From an uncultured Erythrobacter sp. (lineage in GTDB: Bacteria; Pseudomonadota; Alphaproteobacteria; Sphingomonadales; Sphingomonadaceae), in contig CANKYI010000001.1 of NCBI GenBank assembly GCA_947488085.1, positions 1,116,001 to 1,180,000 on the forward strand: a stretch of DNA of 64,000 nt. Reading direction: 5' to 3'. Shown here piece after piece: positions 35,211-44,638 of the stretch (position 1 is its first letter; every line of letters starts with the position of its first letter). The notes under the pieces were generated by a model, which worked only from the letters and a program-made list of their open reading frames with translations, had not been told where the DNA came from and ran no database searches. Made by a program: the position numbers and the translations under genes.

Positions 35211-36122
35211 TTAGGCAGCTTTCTGCGTTGCTTGGACCGCGCCCTCATCCACTTCGCCCTCGCCAAAAATATCCGCAAAGGTCGCATCGGGATGCGGGTA
35301 GTGGAACGCATTGGCCGATAGCGGGATCACCATTCCCTCTGCCACATTGGCAGTGAAGTAATTGCCGAAATACCGGTCGGGATTGGTGTTTGGATGGTGG
35401 TCGGGAAAGACCTTTCCAATCGGCGCATAATTCATCTCTTTGCCAAACACGGCAGTCAGCGCCAGATCGACAAAGTTCATATATTTCAGCGCGCCGCGCA
35501 GATGCGTGTCTTGAGCAATGATTGAGTGAATCTGGTCGCGCGCAAAAGACAATGCGGTGAGGTCGCGCACCACTTGGTTGAAACTGTGCGCTCCGTCATG
35601 TTGGATGATCGCTTTGCTTGGGCGTTTCGAAGGGTCCTGTGCCCCCTCGCCTGCGCCCGACAACATGGTATCGCGCACATAATCGGCAACTTCGCCCTGA
35701 TACAGGCGCACTCGGCCTGCCGCCTCGGGAAAGGTGCGGCGGATGCGTTCATAGCTAAATCGCAGGAAGCCAGCGTTGAGATCCACCAGATCCAAGTCAA
35801 AATCGAACTGCTCGGCGCATCCCGCCAACATCACTGACGCGCCGCCCATGTAAACGCCAACCTCAACCACCCGGTCATACTCGCCATTCAGGTCGCGCAA
35901 TGTGCGGACAAGATCGAAATAATATTCGGATGAACATTGATCTTCGTAGGGCACATCAAATGTAGCCGCCTGCTCCACAATCTCATCAAAGACACGAAAG
36001 GGTCCGCAAAACTGGCGCATCGATTGGATCGCCTTGTGCCCCGAAAATATCGGGATGTTCAGCGCCTCATGCGGTTCATCAAGTGTTTCAAGCGATGGAT
36101 CAGGCTGAATGAATTGCCCCAT
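35211..36122 (-). CDS. Class I SAM methyltransferase-like / cephalosporin hydroxylase-like protein
   Basis: 'DRVVEVGVYMGGASVMLAGCAEQFDFDLDLVDLNAGF' Rossmann-type motif. Confidence 0.5.
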   Translation of the reverse strand: MGQFIQPDPSLETLDEPHEALNIPIFSGHKAIQSMRQFCGPFRVFDEIVEQAATFDVPYEDQCSSEYYFDLVRTLRDLNGEYDRVVEVGVYMGGASVMLAGCAEQFDFDLDLVDLNAGFLRFSYERIRRTFPEAAGRVRLYQGEVADYVRDTMLSGAGEGAQDPSKRPSKAIIQHDGAHSFNQVVRDLTALSFARDQIHSIIAQDTHLRGALKYMNFVDLALTAVFGKEMNYAPIGKVFPDHHPNTNPDRYFGNYFTANVAEGMVIPLSANAFHYPHPDATFADIFGEGEVDEGAVQATQKAA

Positions 36123-36238
36123 AGAACTGTGCCCCTTTGACGGCTGGCTGCGATGCGCGATTGCGCGGTGCCAGCGGCGTAAACAGGCTTAGTTCTCAGG
36201 GCGTTTTGGCGGTCATAGGTAAAGCGCCGCAGCGCGTA

Positions 36239-37063
36239 TCAAGCCGAAACAAGATCGCCTGCTTCGCTGCCACCTGCCAACAAGTTGTAAGGATCAATCC
36301 CTTCACTCGCCCAAATCCGGTGGCATTCGCGATATTGCGTCGGCTCGGGAATATTGAGCGCGTCGCGAACGGTCTCAAAGGGCTGTTTCAGAAGCTCATG
36401 GATCGGTTGTTCGATCAACCTGCGCGCGCCTTTGCCAGTGCGTTTGGCCTGCTGCGCTGCCCCAATAACTGGAGCTTTGCTGCCGCGTACCATCATCTTG
36501 ATATTCGCCGAACCCGCATATCCGATTAGCAAGTGCCCCTGACTGGGCGATTGGCCATAGGTGAAGAGCAAGACGCACTGCTCACCCAAAGCATCGCGGC
36601 CATATCCCGTCAGCACGTGAAACAGATCATGCGTGTCGCGTGAACGGTCACCAAACCACTGCACCAGATCGTTATATTTCGGCCTACCAAGGCTCTCCGC
36701 CTCTGCGACCAAACCCGCAGCGGTGAGCCCTTCACTTTCCATGAAATCGCAATAGGCATGCGCGAGGCTGCCCTTTGGTGTGCGGCGCAACGCTGCATGA
36801 TCGTCAAGGATTTCAGGCAGGCTCGGCTCTGTCCGACGCAGATATTCGCCATGTTCGGACAATGCCAGCGCCTCCACCCGAGGCATAAACGCCTTTGAAG
36901 GAAGCGATTCGTAGATTTTGAAGACCAGCGAAGTGTCTTCCTTATCCTTCATCAACAGGCGAAAATTCTTGATCGCGCGCGGCATCGAATAACGCGGCGC
37001 CGGGCGATCAGGGTGGCGCAAAACGGTGCCATCTTTGGCGAAGAGTTCGGTAGGATCGGTCAT
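36239..37063 (-). CDS. Coq4-family protein, paralog 2
   Basis: HDxxHx11E motif 'HDLFHVLTGYGRDALGE'. Confidence 0.85.
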   Translation of the reverse strand: MTDPTELFAKDGTVLRHPDRPAPRYSMPRAIKNFRLLMKDKEDTSLVFKIYESLPSKAFMPRVEALALSEHGEYLRRTEPSLPEILDDHAALRRTPKGSLAHAYCDFMESEGLTAAGLVAEAESLGRPKYNDLVQWFGDRSRDTHDLFHVLTGYGRDALGEQCVLLFTYGQSPSQGHLLIGYAGSANIKMMVRGSKAPVIGAAQQAKRTGKGARRLIEQPIHELLKQPFETVRDALNIPEPTQYRECHRIWASEGIDPYNLLAGGSEAGDLVSA

Positions 37064-37109
37064 CTTTGGTCTCGAAGCGAATTGATCTGTGAGTGATGCG
37101 TTATCACTC

Positions 37110-37133
37110 GTTACTTACATTTGTGTAAATAAC
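37110..37133. promoter_or_regulatory. Candidate TetR-type operator upstream of Coq4 paralog 2
   Basis: GTTACTTACA-TTTG-TGTAAATAAC; 9/10 arm match. Confidence 0.45.
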
Positions 37134-37168
37134 ATATTTGAGTTCGAAATCAAAACCTGTCTTTCGCG

Positions 37169-38053
37169 CTAGTCTTCAACCCACTCGGATTTGGGTATGC
37201 CAAGCAAGGTCAGCACCGAGGTCAGATCGCCGCTATCAATCCGACCATTGGCGGCCGTACGCGCCTTCGGTTTTGCCCGATACGCAAAGCCATAAGTCGC
37301 AGCCTGCAGCATCGGAATATCGTTTGCGCCATCGCCCGTCGCGAGAACAGCACCCTGCCCCAATTTCGCAGCCTCTTCGCGCAACACGGCTTCTTTGGTG
37401 CTCGCATCGGTGATTGGCCCATCCAGAGCGCCAGTGAGCTTACCATCAGCCACTGCGAGACGATTGCCGACCACACGCTCAAATCCCAACCAGCGCGCTA
37501 CCTCGTCGGCAAAATGGTGAAATCCGCCTGTGACAAGGACGGTGCGCGTGCCTTTAGCTTTGAGTGTTTCGGTCAGCACTTTTGCGCCGGGCGTTGGCGA
37601 AATGCGCTCAGTCAGGCAGCGATCAATTGCACCCTCATCCAACCCTTTGAGCAGTGAAACGCGTTCAAGCAGCGCGCTTTCAAAGTCCAATTCACCCTGC
37701 ATTGCGCGCTCGGTGATGTCAGAAATCTGAGCCTTCAATCCCGCAAAGTCGGCAAGCTCATCGATGCATTCCTGCCCGATCATGGTGGAGTCCATATCGG
37801 AGATGAAGAGGCCGGGAACGGTGATTTCCCCGGTCGTCACAAGCGTGTCGCACTCGGGGAAATGGGCATCCACGATATTGCCGAGAAGCCGAAGCTCATC
37901 ACCATAGATCCTCAGTTCCAAAACCGGTTTATCTGGATCAATTATATCAACCGAGGGGAGTTCCACACCATCGGTGTGAATCAAGCTCCGCTTCATTTCC
38001 TTTAGCCGTGTTTCCCAATCCACATTGTCTGCTATCAGACGCGCGATGAGCAC
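37169..38053 (-). CDS. serB: Phosphoserine phosphatase (GTG start proposed at 38053)
   Basis: 'LFISDMDSTMIGQECIDELADFAGLK', 'VLATGDGANDIPMLQAA'. Confidence 0.95.
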   Translation of the reverse strand: MLIARLIADNVDWETRLKEMKRSLIHTDGVELPSVDIIDPDKPVLELRIYGDELRLLGNIVDAHFPECDTLVTTGEITVPGLFISDMDSTMIGQECIDELADFAGLKAQISDITERAMQGELDFESALLERVSLLKGLDEGAIDRCLTERISPTPGAKVLTETLKAKGTRTVLVTGGFHHFADEVARWLGFERVVGNRLAVADGKLTGALDGPITDASTKEAVLREEAAKLGQGAVLATGDGANDIPMLQAATYGFAYRAKPKARTAANGRIDSGDLTSVLTLLGIPKSEWVED

Positions 38054-39017
38054 TAAAAATTCTCCCAGATCGACCGCATCAGCGGGGCCGCGTTCACAAT
38101 CAGTGGCGCTCATTGCAGGGCCAACCGCCAGCGGCAAGAGCGCAGCTGCATTGGACCTTGCAAAGGCGCTGGAAAAAGCGGGCAGCACACCTGTCATTAT
38201 CAACGCTGATTCGATGCAGGTCTATGCCGACATCCCCGTGCTCTCTGCCGCGCCGAGCGAGGATGAGCGCGGGCAATGTGAACACCGGCTCTATGGCGCA
38301 TGGGATGGAGCAGACGCCTGTTCCGCCGCCGATTGGGCCGCGCGTGCCAAGGTCGAAATCGAAGAATGCCATGCGAGCGGCGCTTTCCCGATCCTCGTCG
38401 GTGGAACAGGCATGTATCTCAAGGTCCTGATCGAAGGGATCGCGCCCATCCCCGACATCGACCCCGAAATCCGGGAAGTTGTGCGCGCCATGGCAACCGA
38501 GACCGCTTACGCCTCGCTCCAGATAGAGGACCCGGTGCGCGCAGCCAGTTTGGAGCCAGGCGACACACAACGCATTGCCCGCGCGCTGGAAGTGAAGCGG
38601 TCGACGGGGGTTACGCTGGGTGATTGGCAACAGGCCAAGACCGGCGGAATTGGCGATGAGGTTACGCTGCACGCCGCCGTAATGATGCCACCGCGCCAGT
38701 GGATCTATGATCGCTGTGACACGCGCTTTGCCGCTATGGTGGATGGCGACGCGGTTGCAGAGGTCGAGGCGTTGATGGCCCGTGATCTACGCCCCGACCT
38801 GCCCGTAATGCGCGCCATCGGTGTGCCAGAGATCGCCGCTTTGGTGCGTGGGGACAGCTCAAAAGAAGACGCCATTGCTGCGGGCAGTCAGTCCACTCGG
38901 CAATATGCAAAACGCCAGTTCACATGGCTGCGCAACCAGTCCCCCGCTGAATGGCCTCGGATTGAATCTGAAAATATCGACATCGAGAGTGTTTTTGCAT
39001 CATTATTACAAGATTAA
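38046..39017 (+). CDS. miaA: tRNA dimethylallyltransferase
   Basis: 'ALIAGPTASGKSAAALDLAKAL', 'VIINADSMQVYADIPVLSAAP', 'LVGGTGMYLKVLIEGI'. Confidence 0.96.
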   Translation: MSTKNSPRSTASAGPRSQSVALIAGPTASGKSAAALDLAKALEKAGSTPVIINADSMQVYADIPVLSAAPSEDERGQCEHRLYGAWDGADACSAADWAARAKVEIEECHASGAFPILVGGTGMYLKVLIEGIAPIPDIDPEIREVVRAMATETAYASLQIEDPVRAASLEPGDTQRIARALEVKRSTGVTLGDWQQAKTGGIGDEVTLHAAVMMPPRQWIYDRCDTRFAAMVDGDAVAEVEALMARDLRPDLPVMRAIGVPEIAALVRGDSSKEDAIAAGSQSTRQYAKRQFTWLRNQSPAEWPRIESENIDIESVFASLLQD

Positions 39018-39066
39018 TGGTTGACGTGTTAGATTCAAACCACTAGCGGACAGACCAAGGCGCTTG

Positions 39067-39138
39067 ATGTTACAAGCTCGCGTGCCCTTGGTTTTGCCAC
39101 TCAATGCCGGTATATCCGGCCTCGTATTAAACAGGTGA
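39067..39138 (+). CDS. Candidate first ilv leader peptide MLQARVPLVLPLNAGISGLVLNR*
   Basis: AAGG 6 nt before ATG; 10/23 residues are Leu/Val/Ile. Confidence 0.5.
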   Translation: MLQARVPLVLPLNAGISGLVLNR

Positions 39139-39152
39139 AGGACAGGCAGATC

Positions 39153-39188
39153 ATGACGGTTGTAGTTATTCTAGGCAAAACCGGCTGA
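39153..39188 (+). CDS. ilv leader peptide MTVVVILGKTG*
   Basis: Five consecutive branched-chain codons (GTT GTA GTT ATT CTA) shortly before an intrinsic terminator and ilvB. Confidence 0.85.
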   Translation: MTVVVILGKTG

Positions 39189-39217
39189 TCTGGGTTCTTT
39201 TGACGAACATCCTGACC

Positions 39218-39251
39218 GGCCCGACGCGAATATCCGCTTCGGGCTTTTTTT
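39218..39251 (+). terminator. Attenuator terminator of the ilvB leader
   Basis: GCCCGACGCG-AATATC-CGCTTCGGGC (9/10 pairs) followed by T7. Confidence 0.88.
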
Positions 39252-39293
39252 ATGGGTCAATTTGGTGGCGCGTCTATTTTTGGAGAAGGTAAA

Positions 39294-41048
39294 GTGGCGA
39301 AGCGTTCTGGAGCCGCCTTGTTGATGGAATGTCTGATCGACCAAGGTGTCGATTATGTCTTCGGCTATCCCGGCGGCGCGGTTCTGCCGATTTACGACGA
39401 ATTGTTCGGCGATGAACGCATTCGCCACATCCTCGTCCGCCACGAAGCGGGCGCAGCGCACGCCGCTGAAGGGTATGCGCGCGCAACCGGCAAGCCCGGC
39501 GTGGTGCTGGTTACATCCGGCCCTGGTGCGACAAATGCAGTGACCGGCATTGCTGATGCTTTTCTCGACTCCATCCCATTGGTAGTAATCACGGGGCAGG
39601 TTCCTACCGGTCTGATCGGGACTGATGCGTTTCAGGAGGCTGACACTGTCGGCATCACGCGCCACTGCACAAAGCACAATTATCTCGTCAAAGACCCCGC
39701 TGATCTGGTCGCGACAGTCGAAGAGGCGTTTCGCATTGCAACAACAGGTCGTCCCGGACCGGTTGTGATCGATATCCCAAAAGATGTGCAGATCGCGGTC
39801 CCCTCGAAAAGCCGCGCGTCCAAATTGACGGCGCCGCATCGCTATTCCCCGCAAATGGCTGCCCCACCAGAGGCTGTCACCGAAGCGATTGAGATGATCG
39901 CGAATGCAGAGCGTCCAATCCTTTACACCGGCGGCGGCATTATCAATTCGGGACCGCGAGCAAGCGAACTGCTTCGTCAGTTTCAGGATCTGACCGGCGC
40001 GCCCCTGACCTCAACTCTTATGGGCCTTGGCGCGTTTCCTAGCGAGCATCCCGATTGGCTCGGCATGTTGGGCATGCATGGCACGTTTGAGGCCAACATG
40101 GCGATGAACCGCGCCGATGTCATGGTGTGCATCGGCGCACGCTTTGATGACCGGGTAACCGGACGCCTTGATGCATTTTCGCCCGATTCCAAGAAAATCC
40201 ACATTGATATCGACCGCAGTTCCATCAACAAAACGGTGCATGTTGATCTGGGCATTGTCGGCGATTGCGGGACTGTTCTGGAGCAATTGATCGAAGGCTG
40301 GGGCACTCGCAAACCCCAAGATTTGGGCGAATGGAAGGCCCGCATCGCTGGTTGGCGTGCGCGCGAATGCCTTGCCTATCCTGAGCGCTCCAAGAAAGAC
40401 CCATCGGCGATCATGCCACAAAAGGCAGTGGAACGGCTGCACGCCCTTACCCACCGCCAAAAGCCGATCATCACCACGGAAGTTGGCCAACACCAGATGT
40501 GGGCTGCGCAATATTTCGGCTTCGAAGACCCGAACAAATGGCTGACCTCTGGTGGGCTTGGCACGATGGGTTACGGCCTCCCTGCCGCGATTGGCGCGCA
40601 ATTGGGCCACCCCGATGCGCTGGTGATCGATATTGCTGGCGAAGCATCAATTCAGATGAATATTCAAGAACTTGGTACAGCGAGCCAATACCGTCTGCCG
40701 GTCAAAATCTTCATCCTCAACAACGAATATATGGGCATGGTCCGCCAATGGCAGGAACTGACCTATGAAAGCCGCTACTCCAATTCCTACTCTGACAGCC
40801 TGCCCGACTTTGTCGCGCTCGCAGAGGCGTATGGATGGAAGGGAATTCGCATTCAGGCGGAGGAAGATTTGGACGCCGGGATCATGAGCATGATCGAACA
40901 TGACGGTCCCGTCATTGTCGATTGCTGCGTGGCCAAGGACGCCAATTGCCTGCCGATGATCCCATCGGGTGCGGCGCATACTGAAATGATGCTGTATGGC
41001 GATGAGGTCGACGGCACGATGGATGACGAAGCGAAGGCGCTGGTTTAA
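39294..41048 (+). CDS. ilvB: Acetolactate synthase large subunit (GTG start proposed)
   Basis: '[16 protein letters not shown]', '[33 protein letters not shown]'; GGAGAAGG SD before GTG 39294. Confidence 0.97.
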   Translation: MAKRSGAALLMECLIDQGVDYVFGYPGGAVLPIYDELFGDERIRHILVRHEAGAAHAAEGYARATGKPGVVLVTSGPGATNAVTGIADAFLDSIPLVVITGQVPTGLIGTDAFQEADTVGITRHCTKHNYLVKDPADLVATVEEAFRIATTGRPGPVVIDIPKDVQIAVPSKSRASKLTAPHRYSPQMAAPPEAVTEAIEMIANAERPILYTGGGIINSGPRASELLRQFQDLTGAPLTSTLMGLGAFPSEHPDWLGMLGMHGTFEANMAMNRADVMVCIGARFDDRVTGRLDAFSPDSKKIHIDIDRSSINKTVHVDLGIVGDCGTVLEQLIEGWGTRKPQDLGEWKARIAGWRARECLAYPERSKKDPSAIMPQKAVERLHALTHRQKPIITTEVGQHQMWAAQYFGFEDPNKWLTSGGLGTMGYGLPAAIGAQLGHPDALVIDIAGEASIQMNIQELGTASQYRLPVKIFILNNEYMGMVRQWQELTYESRYSNSYSDSLPDFVALAEAYGWKGIRIQAEEDLDAGIMSMIEHDGPVIVDCCVAKDANCLPMIPSGAAHTEMMLYGDEVDGTMDDEAKALV

Positions 41049-41075
41049 GCCTGGCTGCGAAGGAACACCGACCCC

Positions 41076-41591
41076 ATGAAAATTCAATCCGCCGCCAGTG
41101 AACGGCATGTCCTCACGGTCACTGTCGATAATGAGCCCGGCATTCTGGCCAAGATCACCGGCCTATTCACCGCGCGAGGCTACAATATCGACAGCTTAAC
41201 CGTGGCCGATATCTCCGATGATCACGCGATCAGCCGCATCACCATCGTCACCAATGGCCCGCCAGAGGTGATCGATCAGATTGAGTCGCAGCTGGAGCGG
41301 CTTGTGCCCGTGCACAAAGTCACCGACCTTACCGCCGCTGGCCCACATGTTGAACGCGAACTGGCGTTGATCAAGGTCGCGGGTAAAGGCGAAGCGCGGG
41401 TCGAAGCATTGCGCATCGCACAGCATTTCCGCGCCAATGTGGTCGACACCACCACCTCCAGCTTCGTATTCGAACTAACCGGCGCACCGGACAAGATTGA
41501 CAGTTTTATCGCTTTGATGCGCGAACTTGGTCTGGTGTCAGTTGGCCGCTCTGGCGTGGTTGGCATGATGCGCGGCGCAGATGGCGCTTAA
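41076..41591 (+). CDS. ilvN: Acetolactate synthase small subunit
   Basis: ACT domain 'HVLTVTVDNEPGILAKITGLFTARGYNIDSLTV'. Confidence 0.97.
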   Translation: MKIQSAASERHVLTVTVDNEPGILAKITGLFTARGYNIDSLTVADISDDHAISRITIVTNGPPEVIDQIESQLERLVPVHKVTDLTAAGPHVERELALIKVAGKGEARVEALRIAQHFRANVVDTTTSSFVFELTGAPDKIDSFIALMRELGLVSVGRSGVVGMMRGADGA

Positions 41592-41630
41592 GTGATTTCA
41601 GGGCGCAAACCCTCAAACGAATTCAGATAG

Positions 41631-42665
<1,035 letters not shown>

Positions 42666-42672
42666 ACCCAAA

Positions 42673-42703
42673 GGGTTGTGGACCATGAACAAGTCCACAA
42701 CCC
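42673..42703 (+). promoter_or_regulatory. Perfect 11-bp hairpin enclosing the start codon of the DUF4329 gene
   Basis: GGGTTGTGGAC-CATGAACAA-GTCCACAACCC; ATG in the loop. Confidence 0.65.
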
Positions 42704-43341
42704 CCAATGGTTCAGGCCCCAACGCTTCGGGCCCCTTCGGCTCCGGCCCGCTAGGCTCAACCAAGATCATCTTCATCATCATCGCCATCGCGTGGGTGGT
42801 GATCGTCGCGCGTGCTTACATGAATGTGAAAGGCACCGACGCTCTCGTCGCGGTCGTGCCGCAATCAGAGGTTCAAGCCTTCGCCCGAAACGAGCTGGAC
42901 GCGTTGCAAAATCCCAGTTTTACCGGCGATAAAGAGCTGTGCGGGATCATCTTTGAAACCAGCGAAGGCGAGTTGGGCGTATCTCGACCCACTAGCGGCG
43001 ACGAAGCGAGCTGCGACATCAGTTTCTTTGATGAGCCCGGCATGGTGCCCGTCGCCAGCTTTCACACCCACGGCAAACATTCGGTTCAATATGACGGCGA
43101 AGTGCCGTCATTAGTCGATATTCAAAGCGATGTAGCGACCGGTATGGATGGCTATGTTGCGACACCGGGCGGGCGGTTTTGGCATATCGACCATAAGCGG
43201 GCGACCGCGCGCATGGTCTGCGGACCGGGCTGCATCACCCAAGATCCGAATTATCAGCCCTGCAATGATGAAGCGATTGCACAAAACTACACAATCGCCG
43301 AACTGCGCCAGCGCTTTAATGGCGATGACGCTTTTTGCTGA
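42685..43341 (+). CDS. DUF4329 (JAB-like) membrane-anchored protein
   Basis: Gly/Ser/Pro-rich N-terminus, one TM segment, 'ELCGIIFETSEGELGVSRPTSG...VASFHTHGKHS'. Confidence 0.7.
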   Translation: MNKSTTPNGSGPNASGPFGSGPLGSTKIIFIIIAIAWVVIVARAYMNVKGTDALVAVVPQSEVQAFARNELDALQNPSFTGDKELCGIIFETSEGELGVSRPTSGDEASCDISFFDEPGMVPVASFHTHGKHSVQYDGEVPSLVDIQSDVATGMDGYVATPGGRFWHIDHKRATARMVCGPGCITQDPNYQPCNDEAIAQNYTIAELRQRFNGDDAFC

Positions 43342-43345
43342 ACGC

Positions 43346-43386
43346 AAAAAATTGCCCGCAAGGAGGTCTTCTCTCCTTGCGGGCAA
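43346..43386 (-). terminator. Intrinsic terminator ending the minus-strand YHS/Cys-repeat unit
   Basis: Perfect 14-bp stem TTGCCCGCAAGGAG/CTCCTTGCGGGCAA followed on the minus strand by T6. Confidence 0.9.
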
Positions 43387-43399
43387 GTCTATGAAATGG

Positions 43400-43424
43400 T
43401 GATCATCAGGGGGGAGAGTGATCA
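43400..43424 (-). promoter_or_regulatory. C-loop hairpin 1 (3' UTR of the Cys-repeat gene)
   Basis: Minus strand TGATCA-CTCTCCCCCCTGA-TGATCA. Confidence 0.45.
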
Positions 43425-43538
43425 ATGAATTTGCCTGTTCGCGAATGCTGCAAGGGGGACAGCGAACCCGCGAAAAAATGGGCGTGACCGAGGGCACTAG
43501 GAGGAACGGTCCCCGGCCACACCCAAAATGCACACCCG

Positions 43539-43955
43539 TCAGGCAGCGGGCGCACAAGCTGAAGCTGAACAATCGCTTGCGGCGCAGCACGCAGCGGCAC
43601 AGGCCGATGCAGAACAAGCTGATGCGTCACATGCGGCGGCACAGGCTGATGAAGAGCAAGCTGATGCGTCACAGGCAGCGGCACAAGCCGACGCAGCACA
43701 TGCATTGGCAGCACAAGCCGCTGCTGCACACGCAGCCGCTTGACGCTCAGCGCGCGCCTGACGGCGGGCTTCACGAGCTGCACGGCGTTCGGCTGCACTC
43801 GTGGTGCTAGCGCTGCTGCGGCTGCTGCTGGAGAAGCCGCTTGGGCCGCAAGGCGCATCTGCCAGCGCTGGTGCGCCGGCGCTTGCTGCGGCAAGGCCGC
43901 CTGCAACCATAAGCATCTTCGCAAGGTTCATCGGGGTCTTTGAAGTCTGTGTCAT
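43539..43955 (-). CDS. Exported Ala/Cys-repeat protein, unknown function
   Basis: Signal peptide '...MLMVAGGLAAASAGAPALA', then Cys every 4-5 residues ('ACAAACDASACSSSACAAACDASACSAS'); SD AGAGAGG before ATG 43955. Confidence 0.7.
   Translation of the reverse strand: MTQTSKTPMNLAKMLMVAGGLAAASAGAPALADAPCGPSGFSSSSRSSASTTSAAERRAAREARRQARAERQAAACAAAACAANACAASACAAACDASACSSSACAAACDASACSASACAAACCAASDCSASACAPAA
43573..43698. repeat. Three in-frame tandem ~42-bp units within the Cys-repeat gene
   Basis: Two clear units CAAGCTGATGCGTCACAxGCxGCGGCACA... start at 43615 and 43657, preceded by a more diverged one. Confidence 0.7.
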
Positions 43956-44007
43956 CGGGTAATCCTCTCTCAAAATTGTCGTCAGTTAGGGGGTAATGGT
44001 TTGGGGT

Positions 44008-44057
44008 ATTGGCACCCCAGTCATAGGGGGGTCAGGGGGGACGACCGGGGTGCCAAT
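44008..44057 (-). promoter_or_regulatory. C-loop hairpin 2 (between the YHS and Cys-repeat genes)
   Basis: Minus strand ATTGGCACCCCGGTC-GTCCCCCCTGACCCCCCTAT-GACTGGGGTGCCAAT; 15-bp stem with one G.U. Confidence 0.65.
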
Positions 44058-44071
44058 TCGGGGGTTAGATT

Positions 44072-44551
44072 CTAATCGCCGAAACGTTTGCCATCGGGAA
44101 TTTGGGTCCAGGCAGCGTTTGCCTTTTCAATGAAGCCGGGAATGTCTTCGAACCACATGCGTTGAACCTGACGGTTCACGTTGAGGTAGAGTTTGCCATC
44201 CACGATCTTGTAAACTTGCGGATCTCCCGGTGCGAGCGAACCGCGGCTCATCGCCCAGGCGCAGTGGCCACCATATTGGGGGGCATAGGCATCGGGGTCA
44301 GCCTGAAACGCATCGGCATTTTCTTGGCTTGCGAAATGGAATTCTGCGCCGTCATGTTCGACGGTGAAACGCGCGCTGCCCATTACCGGAACACCGTCGC
44401 CGCGAAAGTAGCTGACGCTGTCATATCCGCCGAGAGCCACGTTGCCTTGGTTCACGCCAACATAGACGCCGCCATCGGCCTGGGCTGGTGCAGTCATCGC
44501 AAGTGGCGCTGCGAATGCTGCGGCTGCAATGAGGAAATATTTGAGTTTCAT
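44072..44551 (-). CDS. Exported YHS-domain-like protein
   Basis: Signal peptide; 'ALGGYDSVSYFRGDGVPVMGSARFTVEHDGAEFHFASQENADAFQADPDAYAPQYGGHCAWAMS'. Confidence 0.85.
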   Translation of the reverse strand: MKLKYFLIAAAAFAAPLAMTAPAQADGGVYVGVNQGNVALGGYDSVSYFRGDGVPVMGSARFTVEHDGAEFHFASQENADAFQADPDAYAPQYGGHCAWAMSRGSLAPGDPQVYKIVDGKLYLNVNRQVQRMWFEDIPGFIEKANAAWTQIPDGKRFGD

Positions 44552-44638
44552 CGGGGGTCTCCTAAGTACTCTTGCCTGATCAATTCTGTTTCGTGCGGCG
44601 GGCCACCCGGCCCTCTCAAAGGAGGGGTAAGGGGGTAA

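Noticed and set aside
43528-43743. Plus-strand 71-aa Ala/Gln/Asp-rich ORF opposite the Cys-repeat gene
   Set aside because: Starts without SD and is the antisense shadow of the repeat; the minus frame has a signal peptide, SD and terminator.
44598-44616. GGGCC-ACCC-GGCCC hairpin upstream of the YHS gene
   Set aside because: Short and expected in GC-rich sequence; not counted among the C-loop hairpins because the loop lacks the shared motif.
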